DNA of 64,000 nt from Ariolimax columbianus (GCA_036924085.1 JAVGWX010000018.1:18231464-18295463), one strand, 5' to 3'; shown: positions 50,320-60,646, counted from the first letter of the stretch. Numbers and translations are program-made. The notes: generated by a model from the letters alone, not told the origin.

Positions 50320-51130
50320 ACTATCATTTAGATAAAATTCGAGAATGGTCTGTGAGATGGCAAATGGAGTTTAACGTAGAAAAATGTACAGTCATCCCCA
50401 TGGGTACATCCAATATGGAACATTACAGAATAAGCAAGAACGATATTAGAATGATAGATAAGGAAAGGGACCTAGAGGTTTTAATAGATTATACAGGTAA
50501 AGTGAGTGAGCAAGTTCAGGTAGCAGGGAAAAAGCAAATGCAATGTTAGGTATGATCAAAAGATATATTACACATAGGAGTAAGAAAGTGATTGTCAAAC
50601 TGTATAAAACATTAGTTAGATCTAGATTGGAGTACTGTGTGCAGGTGTGGAGTCCTTATCGTAGAGGGGATATAAACATGCTGGAAAGGATACAAAGAAG
50701 AGCGGCAAAACTGATAGTGAGATTCCAGAATTACAGTTATGAGGAAAGAAAAACCGGCCTACAGTGTCTAGAAAAGAGAAGAATTCGATATGACTTATTA
50801 CAGGTTTATAAGATGATCACAGGAAAGGTTAAATTAGACTATAACAAGTTTTTAAAAAAAAATACATCCACCAACGAGAACAAAAGGCCACACATACAAA
50901 TTAACTAAAGAAAAGTACAGATTAGATATTATGAAATATTTTTTTAGTCACAGAGTGGCGAATGCTTGGAATGCATTATTCCAGGAGGTGGTGGAGACAG
51001 GGACAGTTAATGCATTGAAGAATAGATTGGATGTACATAGTTTTTAGAACAGGGTAATGCAAATGTAACTGGTTGTATACAGATTCTGATGAGTCTTCTA
51101 AACCAGTATAAAGACGTTAAGTTAAGTTAT
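50320..51130 (+). mobile_element. CR1-like LINE, 5'-truncated copy
   Basis: It reads WSVRWQMEFNVEKCTVIPMG, then MLGMIKRYITHRSKKVIVKL, LERIQRRAAKLIVRFQNYSY and ANAWNALFQEVVE, ending with the terminal hairpin and GTTAAGTTAAGTT. Several frame breaks. Confidence 0.92.
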
Positions 51131-51139
51131 TCATAGGTA

Positions 51140-51655
51140 GATCCAAAAGCTGCTCTGGTCTGTTAGGAATCGGCGCTATTGCACTCCAGACAACAAATGT
51201 GCCCAGTCCCCCTCAGCAAATATTAAACAGTGTAGATACTTATGGTTCGTGTAGCTCGCTCGTTGTGCAAACTATTGCTATGTTTTCTCATGCGCTCCTC
51301 TCTGCTGTGCCCACGTTTGATTTCAGAATGTTGCAATCTGCGCATTATTTGTTCATCGACTGCAGTGTCTTCATCCATAAAGCGGTCGTTGATCGACTTC
51401 AAAATGTCCCCTTTATCCATTACCAATATCCCCACTTCAGGTTCGGCTTAGACCAGGATGCCAGCTCTTTCATTTCCGCAAACCACAGCATGGCCTAGCA
51501 CAGCAGATCCATCTAATTTCCCGGAGGTTCAAAGCCTTCATGCCCACTATCCACTCACGCCACAGCCAGCATTTCTGCACCTTCTGAAGCAGGGATTGAT
51601 AGTCAGAGACGATTATAGCCTTCATTAAAGAGGTCCCAGATAACTACCTCAGAGC
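51140..51655 (-). mobile_element. LINE RNase H region fragment
   Basis: On the minus strand, in shifting frames: IIVSDYQSLLQKVQKCWLW, REWIVGMKAL, HAVVCGNERAGILV and MDKGDILKSINDRFMDEDTA. GNERA is the RNase H exit (GNE.AD). It lies between two CR1 copies. Confidence 0.6.
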
Positions 51656-51744
51656 AGGTCACTGCTAGAAAGGTCGGCATTCAGCTATTTGTTTGATCTA
51701 TGCTCCATATGGAACTGAGTGGTTTTGATAAACAGATTGCATTT

Positions 51745-51960
51745 TTTGCGTTCACCTTATTTCTCTATTTCCCAAGGCGATGTACGTTGCACTATGTTTT
51801 TAGTTTGCTCCTGTCGGCACAGTGCATCCGACTACGGCATGCATTTTATGTAAGGGTCTTATTCCTTCTGCATTTTCTAAGGGTTTGTTTCCCAGGGGTA
51901 ACGGCCGGTGTTGTGATTGTGAAGCGAACCCAGCACCTTCGGGTTATGAGCTGTGTTATG
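51745..51960 (-). mobile_element. SINE-D copy
   Basis: The plus strand reads GCGTTCACCTTATTTCTC, 'GCTCCTGTCGGCACAGTGCATCCGAC', 'CATGCATTTTATGTAAGGG' and 'GAACCCAGCACCTTCGGG'. It is cut at the tRNA head where the CR1 copy begins. Confidence 0.85.
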
Positions 51961-51961
51961 A

Positions 51962-53512
51962 GTGTATCCACTCCAGTGGATAAATGTCCAGGTCAAGATG
52001 ATATTCATCCAAAATTGCTGTTTGAAATTAGAGACCAACTATCAAAACCATTGGCTATATTATGTTCTCAATCACTTGCAAAAGGGATTGTTCCACGGGA
52101 TTGGAATGATGCAGGAGTGATTCCCTTATTCAAAAAGGGCAATAAATCAGATCCAGCGAATTAAAGACCGGTGAGTTTAACGAACATAGTCTGTAAATCG
52201 ATAGAGTCAATAATCAAAGAGAACATTGTAATACATTTAGACATAGTCAGCATGGGTTTACTAGAGGGAGATCATGCTTAACAAATTTATTAGAATTCAT
52301 GGAGGAGGTTACCAAAATGATAGATAAGGGGAGCCAGTGGACGTTATTTATCTAGATTTTGCAAAGGCCTTTGATAGAGTACCTCATCAAATATTATTTA
52401 GAAAATTTAAATCACATGGAATAGGTGGGGCAGTTGCCAAATGGATTGAAAATTGGTTAACGGGAAGAAGGCAGAGGGTGGGCATAAATAAGGAGTACTC
52501 TGAGTGGTGTGAAGTGAAAAGTGGAGTGCCACAGGGAACGATTTTGGGTCCAATTTTGTTCTTGATATATATAAATGATTTGGACATTGATATGGGATCC
52601 ATGATTGCAAAATTTTGCTGATGACACAAAACTATGCAGAAGTGTTTTATCTAAAGCAGAATTGAGGTCGGATTTAGATAACAATATTTTAGAATGGTCT
52701 GTAAGCGGGCAAATGGAGTTTAATGTAGATAAATGTACAGTCATCCACATGGGCAGATCCAATAAGGAACATAATTACAGAATGGGCGAGAACAATATTA
52801 GAAAGATAGATAAGGAAAGGGACCTAGGGGTTATAATAGATCATACAGGTAAGGTGAGTGAGCAAGTTAAGGTAGCAGTGAAATAGGCAAATGCAATGTT
52901 AGGTATGATAAAAAGAAATATATTAAACATGGGAGCAAGGGAGTGATAGTCAAACTGTATAAAGTATTAGTTAGACCTAGATTAGAGTATTATGTACAGG
53001 TGTGGAGTCCTTATCATAGAGCGGATATAAACATGCTGGAAAGAATACCAAAAAAAAAAAAAAAAAAAAAAGCGACGAAGCTGATAGTGGGATTCCAGAA
53101 TTACAGTTATGAGGAAAGACTCAGAAAACCCGGCCTACGGTGTCTAGAAGAGAGAAGAATTCGTGGTGACTTAATACAGGTTTATAAGATGATCAGAGGA
53201 ATGGATAAATTAGACTATAACACGTTTTTTTAAAATACAGCCACCCACAATAACAAGAGGGCATGGCTACAAGTTGACTAAAGAGAGGTCCAGATTAGAT
53301 ATTTAAAAATAGTTTTTTAGTCAGACTGTTGTGACTGCTTGGAATGCATTGCCAGTGGAGGTAGTGGAGGCAGGGGCAGTTAATGCATTTAAGAATAAAT
53401 TGAATGCGCATAGCTTTTAGAGCAAGGTGATGTAAATGAAACTGGTTGTATACAGACTCTGCAGGGTCTTCTAAACCAGTATAAAGACGTTAAGTTAAGT
53501 AAGTTAACCATT
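51962..53512 (+). mobile_element. CR1-like LINE, longest copy (most of RT to tail)
   Basis: The start is PGQDDIHPKLLFEIRDQLSK, followed by IPLFKKGNKSDPAN and a stop in place of the next residue. The palm reads [40 protein letters not shown], and FADDTK across a frameshift at 52610. Later blocks are EWSVSGQMEFNVDKCTVIHM, LEYYVQVWSPYHRADINMLE and NYSYEERLRKPGLRCLEERR. The end is TAWNALPVEVVEAGAVNAFK, then the terminal hairpin and GTTAAGTTAAGTAAG. A run of 22 A (53050-53071) interrupts the RT C-terminus. The APE endonuclease is absent. Confidence 0.95.
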
Positions 53513-53519
53513 AATCCAC

Positions 53520-53935
53520 ACCACCCCCAAATATATTGAATAATAGCAACTGGCTTTTCTAAACAGCTATCGATGACGTCACGCAATCAAATGATTTCTA
53601 CATTCTCATGTTAAAACAAAATTCAAATAATAATGGCATATAATGGCTTCACTCCTCCCCCCCCCCCCCCCCGGACAAAACATAACTTGATTATTTTACC
53701 TGTTCGCTTCAAACAAAGAATAAGCACAGCCTAACATTTGACCCCTTTGTTGGTACCTGTATCCAATGTTTTGCAGCGGCAGTTTTACATGATGAGGTTG
53801 ATAACCCCAAGCACATCCCTCTTCAGTCACATTTTATTACATGCTTGAAAGGTTTCAGTGCTCATATTCTTTTCAACAAGGTCACACTCCGGTAAAGCTC
53901 TTTATTATATAGTATATTTTGACCAGGCCCGTCTA
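53520..53935. other. no recognised feature; C16 run
   Basis: A run of 16 C lies at 53657-53672. Around 53770-53880 a sequence (GGCAGTTTTACATGATGA, TTTAGTCAC) recurs at 62840-62925 and so belongs to an unclassified repeat. Confidence 0.5.
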
Positions 53936-53939
53936 TAGC

Positions 53940-54005
53940 AATGTTTCCCAAAACGGTGGTCAGCGGAGCTGTGCCGGAAACGTTTGCATTGTCACAAAGG
54001 GCGTA
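53940..54005 (+). mobile_element. possible hAT terminal fragment
   Basis: CAATGTTTCCCAAAACGGTG then GTCAGCGGAGCTGTG resembles the 'CAGTGTTTCCCAAAC...' terminus of some hAT families. I found no matching right end or TSD. Confidence 0.3.
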
Positions 54006-54214
54006 TAGAATAATAGCTATTTACATACAAAAAAACTCAACCAAAATAAACAAAAAAACATGCTTATAATTGTTATCACAAATTGCAATATAGTAGCATA
54101 ATTGCTAAATTGGCGAAGCCAATAATTATAACAAAACCAATTTAATAACAATTTACGATGACCGAAAAATAACTATTTACCATCATGTAGTATGTCTCAT
54201 GCAGAATATCGCTG

Positions 54215-54650
54215 CCATGACAACCGGTCTGAAAGAAACTAGATCTCTTGCCAAATCTACAGTCTGCACCAGAATCATGCCCAAGCATTCCTTGACATCT
54301 TCATGCTATAGCTTTCTTCGTCTGCCTCTTCCTATTTTGCTTGGCACCATACCTTCGATTACCGTTCTCTCAAGAACGTTGTGTCTTTTGAAGTGGTCAA
54401 AGTATTTACATTTTCTGTTCATTATTGAATTTATGAAGCAGTTTTCCTGTATGCACAACTCTTGTCTGCATTCTTCTTGTTTTCAGGCCATGGTATTCTG
54501 AGGACCCTTCTATAACATTTCGACTCGATTCTCTTCCTTGAAGTTTGGGTAACTATCTTTCTTTCGCTAATGCTACAACGGTTAAAAACAAAGGTTCTCA
54601 AAGTTTTAACTGTTGTTGTGGTGTGCTGGTATTCTGCCATAGTTCTATTG
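54215..54650 (-). mobile_element. LINE reverse-transcriptase C-terminal fragment
   Basis: The minus strand reads RIESKCYRRVLRIPWPENKK followed by NADKSCAYRKTA, then FDHFKRHNVLERTVIEGMVP and SKIGRGRRRKL. This matches the 'fem.cYRRmLrI.W.d...' and 'iieGk..GkRrrGR' blocks. Old copy. Confidence 0.75.
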
Positions 54651-54654
54651 CAGA

Positions 54655-54666
54655 GCTCTCTCTCTG

Positions 54667-54752
<86 letters not shown>
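54655..54752. repeat. (CT)n-(TA)n compound microsatellite
   Basis: CTCTCTGTCTCTCTCTCTC is followed by about 70 bp of TATATA. It generates spurious YIYIYI frames on both strands. Confidence 0.97.
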
Positions 54753-54756
<4 letters not shown>

Positions 54757-54779
54757 ATAAATTATGGACTGGTCCATGT

Positions 54780-55255
54780 CTGTCCGTCACACTGAAAAGT
54801 TTCGGTAGCACTGGGTACCTCCAGTAAAGGAAAGTACTTTTATATCACCCTTATCCATAAAAGATCTACATTTATGTCTAAAACCAGACATTTCACAATC
54901 ATATGCAGAGGTGAATGGCATGGCTCTTACCGTAGTCAAAACCATGGGACGACTAACCCCCACCTTCTGTCGCTTTTGGGAGGACCTGATTTTGACCACG
55001 GGCAAAACAAATTTTACAATCTAGAAAAATGAAACAAATTCGCACCATCCTTATATAATTTTTGTTACTGAAAGTTGTATTTACACTCTTAAATAAAGAG
55101 CCGCCAGATACGTGCTTTCAAATTTGCAGAAACGAGGAGCTAATGTTACAATATTAATTATACGTGTCTAGAATTAATGATTAATAAATCCGGCATTTGA
55201 GCATAGATACCGTCATACACCATTCTTTTTTACTGCGGAATGGCAACCAAGAGCA
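54780..55255. other. upstream of the candidate NFRKB promoter, nothing recognised
   Basis: I see no repeat family or ORF with a motif. Confidence 0.4.
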
Positions 55256-55261
55256 GATATT

Positions 55262-55354
55262 AACTTCCGGAACATGGTTTGCTCTTGCAAAGACGCTGAA
55301 AAACAACTTATTGCGGAGTGTAGGTTTATATTAAATTACAAAAACCCACTTTAG
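55262..55354 (+). promoter_or_regulatory. candidate NFRKB promoter and 5' non-coding exon
   Basis: AACTTCCGG (55262-55270) is an ETS-type element, common at TSSs of housekeeping genes. A GTAAGA donor at 55355 (ACTTTAG|GTAAGA) lies 85 bp downstream. It could splice to the acceptor at 57618, giving a short 5' UTR exon. This is positional inference only. Confidence 0.3.
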
Positions 55355-55359
55355 GTAAG

Positions 55360-55960
55360 ACAATGCGAATGCTTCACATTTCTTATTTTTGCACGTATTT
55401 GATATACATCATCGCATCTCCATGTTACTTTAATTCTGCAAATCGAAGCATATATTTTGAGTATTGAAGAATGAATACTCAGTTATGAGTTAGTATTGAG
55501 TTAGTCAGTATAATTAAGTATACTGAGTATTCCGGGAGTATTAATTTAATTCCAGTAGTTAAGTATCATCATATCGCTGCATTATTCATTATGCATATTT
55601 ATTATTATTTAGTCTTATTTAGACTATTGTTACTTAGTCTTAGATCTACTAACTTTTAAGTTTTATATTACTGTTTTCCACATCCTCATTCCTCGTACAA
55701 TGAAATGTTATCTGACTGGACAGTAAATATAATACTTAATTTGTAATAGTCTTCTCTAAGTAAAGTAGTCTAAGAGTAAGACTAATACCAGAAAGTAGAA
55801 GTAGCACTGCATTTTCCACATGACATACTGTACTATTTTAAAGACTATTGAGTTTGTGTTTCAGTTGAATGATACCTGGCAGTCATACCATAATATGAAA
55901 TAGAAAAAGAAATTTATAGATTTTAGACAAATCAAATGAGGAGTTAAATTTGGAATAACT
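55360..55960. other. AT-rich, no recognised feature
   Basis: TACTGAGTAT / TTAGTCTTA-type cryptic simplicity around 55470-55780, with no gene or family repeat. Confidence 0.5.
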
Positions 55961-55964
55961 TGTA

Positions 55965-56112
55965 TTATAACTAGTATGTTCTTCCTTGTCAGGCACTCCA
56001 AGAGTTTGTCCCAAGGAACTTTATCAAATGCTTTCTCCAAATCCAAAAAGCAGAGATGCATCTCTTTATCATATTCAAGAGCCTTTTCACTTAGCTGTCT
56101 GAGTGTACACAG
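55965..56112 (-). mobile_element. LINE reverse-transcriptase fragment
   Basis: The minus strand reads LRQLSEKALEYDKEMHLCFL then DLEKAFDKVPWDKLLECL. This is the catalytic DxxKAFD motif A of a non-LTR reverse transcriptase. It abuts a SINE-A relative. Confidence 0.9.
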
Positions 56113-56355
56113 ATGCTGCAAAATCTACACCTTTCGGTCTGACACTTCCAATTTCAGCTGGTTTTTTTAGTATTGGGTCTGCCTTCCAACTGCGATTCCT
56201 ATCCCTTGCCCAGACTATAGGGACTAGTGCAGCCTGCTTCCAGGGCCGTCTTGTGGAGGCGAAATAGGGTCTTGATCAGCTATGGTTTGCTAACCCTGAT
56301 GCAAGCAGCCAGCTATGAGTCACTGGCTGCTGTCATGAATTCATTGCTGCATCAT
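56113..56355 (-). mobile_element. SINE-A relative (diverged)
   Basis: Reversed, it reads GCAGCCAGTGACTCATAGCT, 'GGGTTAGCAAACCATAGCTG', 'CAAGACCCTATTTCGCC', and the core GAAATTGGAAGTGTCAGACC then GAAAGGTGTAGATTTTGCAG. It pairs with 31450-31665. Confidence 0.7.
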
Positions 56356-56374
56356 AGTACCGGATTCTGATCAT

Positions 56375-56545
56375 ACCACTGCCAAAGATGGATGTGTCAG
56401 ACCGTAAGGTGCAAATATCACAGTCAAGCTGTAAACTAGTGACACAACGCATTTCGTTCTCCGGACTACATCCTGCTACTTGCAAAGCCCTGTTCAGGAC
56501 TTGGTAGCGGGAGATTGAGAATGAACGCAGAAGAAGATTAATGCA
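56375..56545 (+). mobile_element. SINE-As copy with (GAAG) tail
   Basis: CAAAGATGGATGTGTCAGAC through 'GTGCAAATATCACAGTCAAG', 'CTACATCCTGCTACTTGCAAAG' to GAGATTGAGAATGAACGCAG then AAGAAG. The end GAGAATGAACG is identical to that of the LINE at 21865-22400. Confidence 0.92.
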
Positions 56546-56884
56546 GTCTCTAACAACTTCTCTCCCAATGACAGCATTTTCTATGAGACTACCTTGATAA
56601 CTATGTTTAGTAGTTAGTGGTGTAAGGTTATGCCATGTAAGGCTGCTAATAATAGTTACATGTGATCTTGTAAAACATGTAGTATTATCTATTTGCCATT
56701 AAATGTAATATGTTACGAGCTCTTCACAGCATGTTTTATCAAGAGAACTGTTCTTCACTTGTAGACACACAAAAAACAGGGCTAACAATTAGCAAAACTA
56801 GTCGCATAACAGGCATTGCTGTCGGGTATGAAGTGTTAGAGACTTCATTGCACTAAACCATAGTTTGTTTATGAGCTGGGGGGA

Positions 56885-57032
56885 CCAGTTCCCTTCTTTC
56901 TTGTTGCCTTCACTTCCATAACAGTAAGCCAGGTAAACATTAATAGCTGGGTCAACTGGAGCTTACCAGTAATAGAAGTTGAACCCTGTATCTTTGTCAT
57001 GAAAACCGAGTGTTCTACCACTATGCTAATCA
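56885..57032 (-). mobile_element. tRNA-derived SINE
   Basis: The reverse complement reads TTAGCATAGTGGTAGAACAC (A-box TAGCATAGTGG) and GGTTCAACTTC (B-box, good match), followed by CTCCAGTTGACCCAGC. Two other tRNA-SINE copies (2150-2272, 62930-63110) share the head. Confidence 0.75.
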
Positions 57033-57369
57033 GATGCCTTAGAAGAAAAAGGGGTGTAATAAAAAAATGTACCAGAGGCCATTTGCCTGATTGTGAACTT
57101 AAGATGCTTCAACTTTTGAAGAAAAGGAGCAAGGAAGTGTTGATTAGGATGTGTACATTCTGTCTGAAAGGTCATTTAAAAAGTAAATTAAACATTGCAA
57201 AATATATTCATTTCAAACTCAGAGTGACCCAGGCCTCCTTCGAGAGATGCAAGACCGGCCTCACAGTCCACGTAATAGAGGTCTTCACAACGCTAACGTA
57301 CAGCAAATTTCATTGGTGAAGGGTCCTGGCCACCCATGTAGATAAGATAAAACATCACTGGACTACTCA

Positions 57370-57545
57370 CTTTCTTTGAAAGACGAATGACTGGGGGAGC
57401 ACTATGAGGCAGAAAACATTCTGGCCTGACTTGCTTAAACCAAGAATGAACATCCTTGATGCTTCAAACGAGAAACTTATTGGCCACTAGTCCACCATGA
57501 CCCAAGACAGAGAACATTGGAAATGAAGTTGAAACCCGCACCGGC
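57370..57545 (+). mobile_element. possible LINE 3' fragment
   Basis: It contains DQREHWKrl-like sequence around ACCCAAGACAGAGAACATTGG, similar to the 'aqDR..Wr' end of LINE ORFs. Weak. Confidence 0.3.
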
Positions 57546-57618
57546 GTTAACTGCCGCTAATGAAAAATAAAATATTTGATACTGTTTTATAATACCTGTA
57601 TTCTCTTCTGTTTTTCAG

Positions 57619-57798
57619 TTAGTGTCTGCAGCAGTAACTTTGAAGTTAGTCATGGATGAATCGGACCAAGAAATGAGTGATGAAGTGGATAGTGATAGTG
57701 AGGCGTGGGCCTCTTTGATTCCGGGTCCTGACGAACGGAGAGAGCAATGTAGGTTAGGGAAGGAGACACTATTGTTACCGGAGCTGTTTCTAGAAAAG
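57619..57798 (+). CDS. NFRKB: NFRKB homologue, first coding exon (CDS from 57652)
   Basis: The acceptor TTTTTCAG ends at 57618 and the donor GTGAGT starts at 57799. The ATG at 57652 gives 49 codons: MDESDQEMSDEVDSDSEAWA, SLIPGPDERREQCRLGKETL and LLPELFLEK, phase 0. The frame is also open upstream of the ATG within the exon, so an earlier start in a further exon is possible. The N-terminus is acidic. LGKETLLLPELFLE resembles the segment preceding the DEUBAD domain of NFRKB ('..gtrVsLPEdLle'). NFRKB (INO80G) is a metazoan subunit of the INO80 chromatin remodeller, and its DEUBAD domain binds and inhibits the deubiquitinase UCH37/UCHL5. Identification depends mainly on the next two exons. Confidence 0.85.
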
Positions 57799-58209
57799 GT
57801 GAGTGGCCCTGACATGTTGATGAAAGTGCAAATAATAAATTTATGTAATGATAAAAATAAAAACGCTATTGTAAAATTCATCCGAGTAAGCAAATACAAA
57901 TCTTTTTGGATGCCAGGACTTGCTTCAGTGTCTGGTGCAACATACCGACCAATGCCCCAACATACGTTCATGTCGTGCACCTGCAAACATGCTATGTCAC
58001 AGTAGCCTGGTCTGAAGTGGAAATTATCACTGTGATCCTTAGAGTGGTGAACTTGCTGAGATTTGCATTGCATTACAGTGAGGAGGAGCTATGTCCACCT
58101 TTTTCAGTATGTACAGGGATGGGAGAAGCGTCACTACAACTTGTTATTAGATACAATTTGTCAAGAATGAGGAACACGGCATGAGTGACATCTATACAAC
58201 GTCATCTCA

Positions 58210-58455
58210 TTCTATGATACTTGGCCGATAACTGGTAAAGCAGGTGGTGATTATCATATGCCTGATTGCTGCATCTTTCAGGGCAACAACTAACTTCCTC
58301 CACCTCACTCAGCCTTAGGTCATCCTTCGTACAGTGTGCCAGCTATGGTTCAATATTCTTATTTCTATAAGCATAGTTCTCCAGATTCTTTTTAAGTCCT
58401 CTCTTTTGCTTTCCTTCTTGGGTCATAGCATGGTCGCTCTGGAGATGGTATAGAG
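58210..58455 (-). mobile_element. LINE 3' fragment
   Basis: The minus strand reads PCYDPRRKAKERT, then shifted YAYRNKNIEPWLAHCTKDDL and RLSEVEEVSCCPERCS. It is homologous to 48656-48865 ('LGHCTKDSCRPSEVEGVCCC'). It lies in NFRKB intron 1. Confidence 0.6.
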
Positions 58456-58459
58456 ATCT

Positions 58460-59035
58460 CTACAAAGGATGTGGTCGGTGCATTATAGAAACAAAAGTCC
58501 GTCCAGATCAAACTGTTACTTTTTCTATATACACTCCTAATGGTTTTTCTTCTATTTTTTATTATAGATACTCCAAAGGGAGTTGTTTTTGTTTCACAAA
58601 GTATATTAATTGTTGTAAATGTACTAAAAGAATAGGAGGATAATAGGACCACTGCCATAATGAGAGCATGTGATAAGACATTAATGAGCGCAGTCTCACA
58701 TACCGGAGCTCCTCTCCACACTCAAGTGTGGAAGATTCTTCAATGCATGAGAGTTATTCACACAGGCCAAAAGCATGAGTGAGATGTATTTTTGAGAGTT
58801 TGAAAGACAGCTTTACGAGGGAATGTCAGTAAATATGTCACAAGTGGTTGTTTAAAAAAACAACTAAATGAGACATGAACTTGAAAACCATTTATTATTA
58901 CACTCAAATTGTTCCTTATTTTTAAATATAATTTCCACTAACAAAAATACACTTATCGCTTTATCAGTGAAACTACAGACCAATTTGATTAATTTTGTGT
59001 TTTCCAGTCAACTGTCTGGGTACCCACCATGAGCA
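58460..59035. other. NFRKB intron 1, no recognised feature
   Basis: I see AT-rich intron only. A small Repeat-C-like piece may lie near 58640-58690 ('CACTGCCATAATGAGAGCAT'). Confidence 0.4.
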
Positions 59036-59039
59036 CATT

Positions 59040-59480
59040 TTCCAGAAATTCAGTTGATTATGCATTGTGCTGTAGGCTAAATCATGTGAATACCTATAGC
59101 AGTTACTACACCATCTATTGCTACTTGTCTCTCAGTTTGAATCATCTCCCCCACCTGTCACACATATGCTTCTGTTGCAATTTGAACAGGATTACCAGGT
59201 TGGACTTCGTCATTGATTTTTGAGCGTCCATGAGAAAATTTATCGACCCAGGTATGCACGTCTTTACGAGACATTATGCTGTAGGCTAAACCATATGAAC
59301 ACCCGATAGCAGTTGCTACACCATCTATTGTTTCTTGCCTCTCAGATTGTATCATCTCCCCCACCTGTCACACAGATGCTTCTGTTGCAATTTGAACAGT
59401 ACAATCTGGTTGGACGTCATTGATTTTTGAGTGTCCTTGAGAAAATTTAACTACCTAGTTATACACTTCTTTACACGACA
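59040..59480 (-). mobile_element. mariner-like transposase N-terminal fragment, tandemly duplicated (209 bp)
   Basis: On the minus strand two consecutive units read WVDKFSHGRSKINDEVQPGN, PVQIATEA and GEMIQSERQETIDGVATAIG then CSYGLAYSIM. This is the end of the first and most of the second helix-turn-helix of Mos1-type mariner transposases. CTGTAGGCTAAA-CAT starts at 59070 and again at 59279, a 209-bp period. No catalytic DDD region is present. It lies in NFRKB intron 1. Confidence 0.85.
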
Positions 59481-59734
59481 AACACTTTTTGGGGTGCATT
59501 TCCTTTTGCAAACTTTTGCAGAAAGTCGTGTTTGGTCCATTGTGTTTTCAGGTATCCTATATTAGTTTTTGACTTACTCACAGTCTTGCTCGTGTAGAAA
59601 CAATATCCATTGTGTAAAACCATCGACTTAGACAAAGCGAAAGTGATGGCTCAGGGTGCAGATCATCCAGGCATTGTCCTAAGCGATAACATCTGTAAGT
59701 AGTAAATAATTTCCTCATAGCCCTCACTGAAAAT

Positions 59735-59970
59735 GGGTTGTTTCGTGGCAGGCTGGTTAACAGGGTGAGGGATCGACATGATCCCCATTGTAGTGAGCGT
59801 CACACAGATGAAGTTAAGCATAGCACAACCCCTCTAGAGGACCATGGTCCACCTTCATCAAGATGCTTGGGATGTGAAGAAAGCTACTGCAACCCACCAC
59901 TTAATGTCCCTTTCAGGGCGCATAAAAGAGTAAACCTTCTCGTTGGTGGCATTCGAAACAACAACCTTTA
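59735..59970 (+). mobile_element. SINE-B copy, 5'-truncated
   Basis: GAAAATGGGTTGTTTCGTGG through 'GATCGACATGATCCCCATTG', 'ACCATGGTCCACCTTCATCA' to GTGGCATTCGAAACAACAAC. The (AAC)n tail is present and the first 100 bp of the element are absent. It ends just before an NFRKB exon. Confidence 0.88.
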
Positions 59971-59997
59971 CAGTTAGCATTTATTGCTCTGTTGCAG

Positions 59998-60075
59998 AAA
60001 CATATATATATGTCAGTGCTATCATTGGATACATGGGATGCAGTTCTTTCAGCTGAGCAAAAGGAACACCTTGAG
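59998..60075 (+). CDS. NFRKB: NFRKB homologue, exon 2 (DEUBAD domain start)
   Basis: It runs from acceptor CTGTTGCAG (59997) to donor GTATGT (60076) and encodes 26 codons: KHIYMSVLSLDTWDAVLSAE and QKEHLE. This matches 'eiFFdVvSLsTWqeVLSdsQREHLq' of NFRKB, the first helices of the DEUBAD domain. Phase 0 at both ends; it joins FLEK|KHIYM. Confidence 0.95.
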
Positions 60076-60295
60076 GTATGTGAATCTACTTGTTCTCTCC
60101 TCTTTTACAATGAGTCAGTGTAGAGGTCTTTTTTTCTTTTTTTTTTGTGTTTATAGTTTCTAAAGGGTGAGGTAGCTGGCACTACCTCTAATAACAAGCC
60201 TGTTAACAATAGGCTGGTAACACACATGCCACACTATTCTTGGGCGATGTAAATGGGCTTTAAGGTGTTACCTGGAGTATAACAAAAGGAAGCAA

Positions 60296-60367
60296 TCGTT
60301 AGCATGTGATTGTTGGTATCTTCATACATGTGATTGTTGGTATCTTCATACATGTGATTGTTGGTAT
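60296..60367. repeat. 24-bp tandem repeat, 3 units
   Basis: CATGTGATTGTTGGTATCTT starts at 60303, 60327 and 60351. A further GCGATTGTTGGTATCTTCAT lies at 60656, beyond the inserted SINE-D, so the original array had four or more units. Confidence 0.93.
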
Positions 60368-60378
60368 CTTCTTACCTG

Positions 60379-60646
60379 TTTTTAAAATTGTTTAAATATT
60401 TATATTTCTTTTAATGCGTTTGCCTTATTTCACCAAGGTGGTGTGCGTTGTACTGCGGTTTTTATTTTGCGCCTGTCGACCCAGCGCATCCGACTTCAGC
60501 ATGCATTTTATGTAACAGTCTGCTTCCTCTTGCATTTTCTAAGGGTTTGCTTCCCAGAGGTAACTGCCGGTGCTGTGATGGGGATCGAACCCAGCACCTT
60601 CGAATTGTGAGCCGTGCCACTTAACCACTAGCCCACGCCGTTCCCC
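60379..60646 (-). mobile_element. SINE-D reference copy with 11-bp TSD
   Basis: CTTCTTACCTG flanks the copy at 60368-60378 and 60647-60657. At its 5' end (60646, minus strand) it begins GGGGGAACGGCGTGGGCTAG then TGGTTAAGTGGCAC, a tRNA-like head with B-box GGTTCGATCC. The body has TTACCTCTGGGAAGCAAACC, the core GAAGTCGGATGCGCTGGGTC / GACAGGCGCAAAA, and an A/T-rich tail. It splits a 24-bp tandem repeat in NFRKB intron 2. Confidence 0.95.

Noticed and set aside
54431..54827. Open frames full of Tyr-Ile repeats
   Set aside because: They are translations of the (TA)n microsatellite.
57622..58005. A single 127-residue NFRKB ORF from a GTG start
   Set aside because: The frame reads through the GTGAGT donor at 57799 into an intron. 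The homologous continuation is in the exon at 59998.
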